Source: Clostridium cadaveris | Lineage (GTDB): Bacteria; Bacillota; Clostridia; Clostridiales; Clostridiaceae | DNA: 64,000 nt | Reading direction: 5' to 3' | Assembly (NCBI RefSeq): GCF_020911725.1 | Contig: NZ_CP076620.1 | Span: 996,501-1,060,500 of the forward strand | In this document: positions 62,521-64,000 of the stretch, one piece after another | How the letters are laid out: each line of letters opens with the position of its first letter | Numbering within the stretch: position 1 is the first letter of the stretch | Position numbers and translations under genes: made by a program | The notes under the pieces: model-generated | Told to the model about the DNA's origin: nothing | The model's input: the letters and a program-made list of their open reading frames with translations, nothing else | Databases searched by the model: none

Positions 62521-64000
62521 ATGATAAGTATAAAAGAGATATTAGTGAAATTTATGAATGAACCTGCTTACAAGCCTATGCATGTAAGCGAATTAGCAAA
62601 AATTTTTGATATATCTAAAAGAGAATTTAATGATTTTCAAGATACCATAAAAGCTATGGAAAAGGAAGGATTAATTATAAAGACAAACAACGATAAGGTT
62701 GCACTTCCAGAAAGAATGGGCATGATTGTAGGAAAACTTTCGGTTCATCAAAAGGGATTTGGATTTTTGATACCAGATGATGAGGAACATCAAGATGTGT
62801 TTATTCCAAGCTCTTTTATAAATGGAGCTCTTCATGGCGATAGAGTTATGGTACAGATAACTAAAGAAGATGTAGGCAAGAAGAAATGCGAAGGAGAAGT
62901 TGTAAAGATAATAGACAGGGCAAATAAGACTGTTATAGGTGTATTTGAATCTTCTAGAAATTTCGGATTTGTAGTGCCAGAAGATAAGAGAATTCAAAAT
63001 GATATCTTTATACCAAAAGCAAAGACTAATAATGCTGAGGATGGAGATATAGTAATAGTAGAAATAATCGAATGGGCAGGAAAGAGGAGAAATCCAGAAG
63101 GAAAGATTATAGATGTTTTAGGAAAGAAAGGCGATAAGGGTATAGATATCCTTACTATTATTAAAAAACATGGTCTTCCAGAAGAGTTTCCTCCAAAAGT
63201 TCAAAAATATGCTGAGGGAATAGAAGAAGATATTCCAAAGAGCGAGTATAAAAGAAGAGTTGATCTTAGAGATGTAAGAATGGTAACTATAGATGGTGAA
63301 GATGCAAAGGACCTTGATGACGCTGTTTCTATAGAAAGATTAGAAAATGGAAACTATAAGCTTGGTGTCCATATAGCTGACGTATCAAACTACGTAAAAG
63401 AACTTAATCCATTAGATAAAGAAGCTCTAAAAAGAGGAACCTCTGTTTACCTTATAGATAGAGTTATTCCAATGCTTCCAAAAGAATTATCTAATGGTAT
63501 ATGTTCATTGAACCCTAAAGTAGATAGACTTACTTTATCCTGTATTATGACAATAGATCAAAAAGGAAAGGTTCTGGACCATGAAATAGTTGAAAGTATA
63601 ATAAAAACTGATGAAAGAATGACATATACTGATGTTACAAAAATACTTAAAGATCATGATGATGAGCTTATAAAGAAATATGATTATTTATATGACGATT
63701 TCAAAGCTATGGAAGAACTATGCGATATCCTTAGAAAGAAGAGATTAGGGAGAGGTGCTATAGATTTTAACTTTGAAGAGAGCAAAATAATCTTAAATGA
63801 AAATGGAAAGCCAATAGACATAAAACCTTACGATAGAGAGATAGCAAATAGAATCATAGAAGAATTCATGCTGGTTTGTAATGAAACAGTGGCTGAACAT
63901 ATGTATTGGGCAAATATACCTTTTGTATATAGAATTCATGAAGAGCCAGATGAAGAAAAGCTTCAACACTTTAGTGATTTTATCTACAACATGGGTTACA
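62521..64000 (+). CDS. rnr: Ribonuclease R, 5' part
   Basis: The gene starts at an ATG after AAGGAGGATAGTTT and is still open at the window end, so about 493 residues are seen of a protein usually near 710-750. An N-terminal winged helix (about residues 1-60) is followed by two cold-shock domains (about 65-200, including HQKGFGFLIPDDEEHQDVFI) and most of the RNB domain with the catalytic acids in TIDGEDAKDLDDAVSIERLE and VHIADVSNYV. It is a processive 3'-5' exoribonuclease that can pass through structured RNA and works with tmRNA. Confidence 0.95.
   Translation, partial: MISIKEILVKFMNEPAYKPMHVSELAKIFDISKREFNDFQDTIKAMEKEGLIIKTNNDKVALPERMGMIVGKLSVHQKGFGFLIPDDEEHQDVFIPSSFINGALHGDRVMVQITKEDVGKKKCEGEVVKIIDRANKTVIGVFESSRNFGFVVPEDKRIQNDIFIPKAKTNNAEDGDIVIVEIIEWAGKRRNPEGKIIDVLGKKGDKGIDILTIIKKHGLPEEFPPKVQKYAEGIEEDIPKSEYKRRVDLRDVRMVTIDGEDAKDLDDAVSIERLENGNYKLGVHIADVSNYVKELNPLDKEALKRGTSVYLIDRVIPMLPKELSNGICSLNPKVDRLTLSCIMTIDQKGKVLDHEIVESIIKTDERMTYTDVTKILKDHDDELIKKYDYLYDDFKAMEELCDILRKKRLGRGAIDFNFEESKIILNENGKPIDIKPYDREIANRIIEEFMLVCNETVAEHMYWANIPFVYRIHEEPDEEKLQHFSDFIYNMGY

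Overview
The window is low-GC, AT-rich DNA from a spore-forming Firmicute. The gene set (glycine reductase operon with selenocysteine codons, cotJABC, cggR-gap-pgk-tpiA-gpmI-eno, clostridial secG-hppA-rnr order) and the protein sequences point to Clostridium sensu stricto that can ferment glycine by the Stickland route. This assignment is inference from gene content and remembered family sequences; no database was searched.

Positions 1 to about 20,200 are accessory DNA: part of a conjugative element (ICE or integrated plasmid) whose left end lies outside the window. It carries a type IV secretion module (VirB6-like membrane protein, VirB3-like protein, a VirB4 encoded as two polypeptides, a VirB8-like protein, a VirB1-like lysozyme plus NlpC/P60 hydrolase), a DNA-processing module (candidate oriT with a three-way-junction palindrome, two small ribbon-helix-helix-like auxiliary proteins, a HxH relaxase), an ArdC-like antirestriction protein with metalloprotease and pentapeptide-repeat parts, and a leftward partition module (parA, parB, a truncated parB-like paralogue). 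A near-perfect 21-bp palindrome recurs six times at gene boundaries. Between 12.05 and 16.75 kb is a cargo block with a secreted protein, a VanZ-like protein and a spore-coat set (two CotF-like proteins, a manganese-catalase-like protein, cotJA, cotJB, cotJC). It is flanked by an intact gene plus palindrome on the left and a decayed copy of the same gene plus palindrome on the right. parA is interrupted by one in-frame UGA.

From 20.4 to 22.5 kb there is an IS110-family transposase followed by about 790 bp without genes. That stretch contains a structured segment that could be the element's guide (bridge) RNA.

From 22.6 kb on the DNA looks like ordinary chromosome: ADP-ribose pyrophosphatase, queG, plsC, nth, a VanW-family protein, a moxR/DUF58/transglutaminase cluster, trmL and degV. 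A tandem glycine riboswitch with a terminator precedes grdX-trxB-trxA-grdE-grdA-grdB-grdC-grdD. GrdA and GrdB each contain a UGA selenocysteine codon followed by a hairpin, so ORF callers split or truncate both. A BMP-type nucleoside ABC importer (lipoprotein, ATPase, two permeases) follows, then an intact IS1182-family insertion, malQ and rpoN. The cggR-led glycolytic operon comes next, with a recognisable CggR operator (GGGAC direct repeats 20 bp apart), and then secG, a K+-dependent-type membrane pyrophosphatase and the 5' part of rnr, which runs off the window.

The glycine reductase operon makes acetyl phosphate from glycine using reduced thioredoxin supplied by its own TrxA/TrxB, and the riboswitch ties its transcription to glycine. 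The conjugation genes form a self-contained transfer module, apart from parts outside the window such as the coupling protein and integrase.
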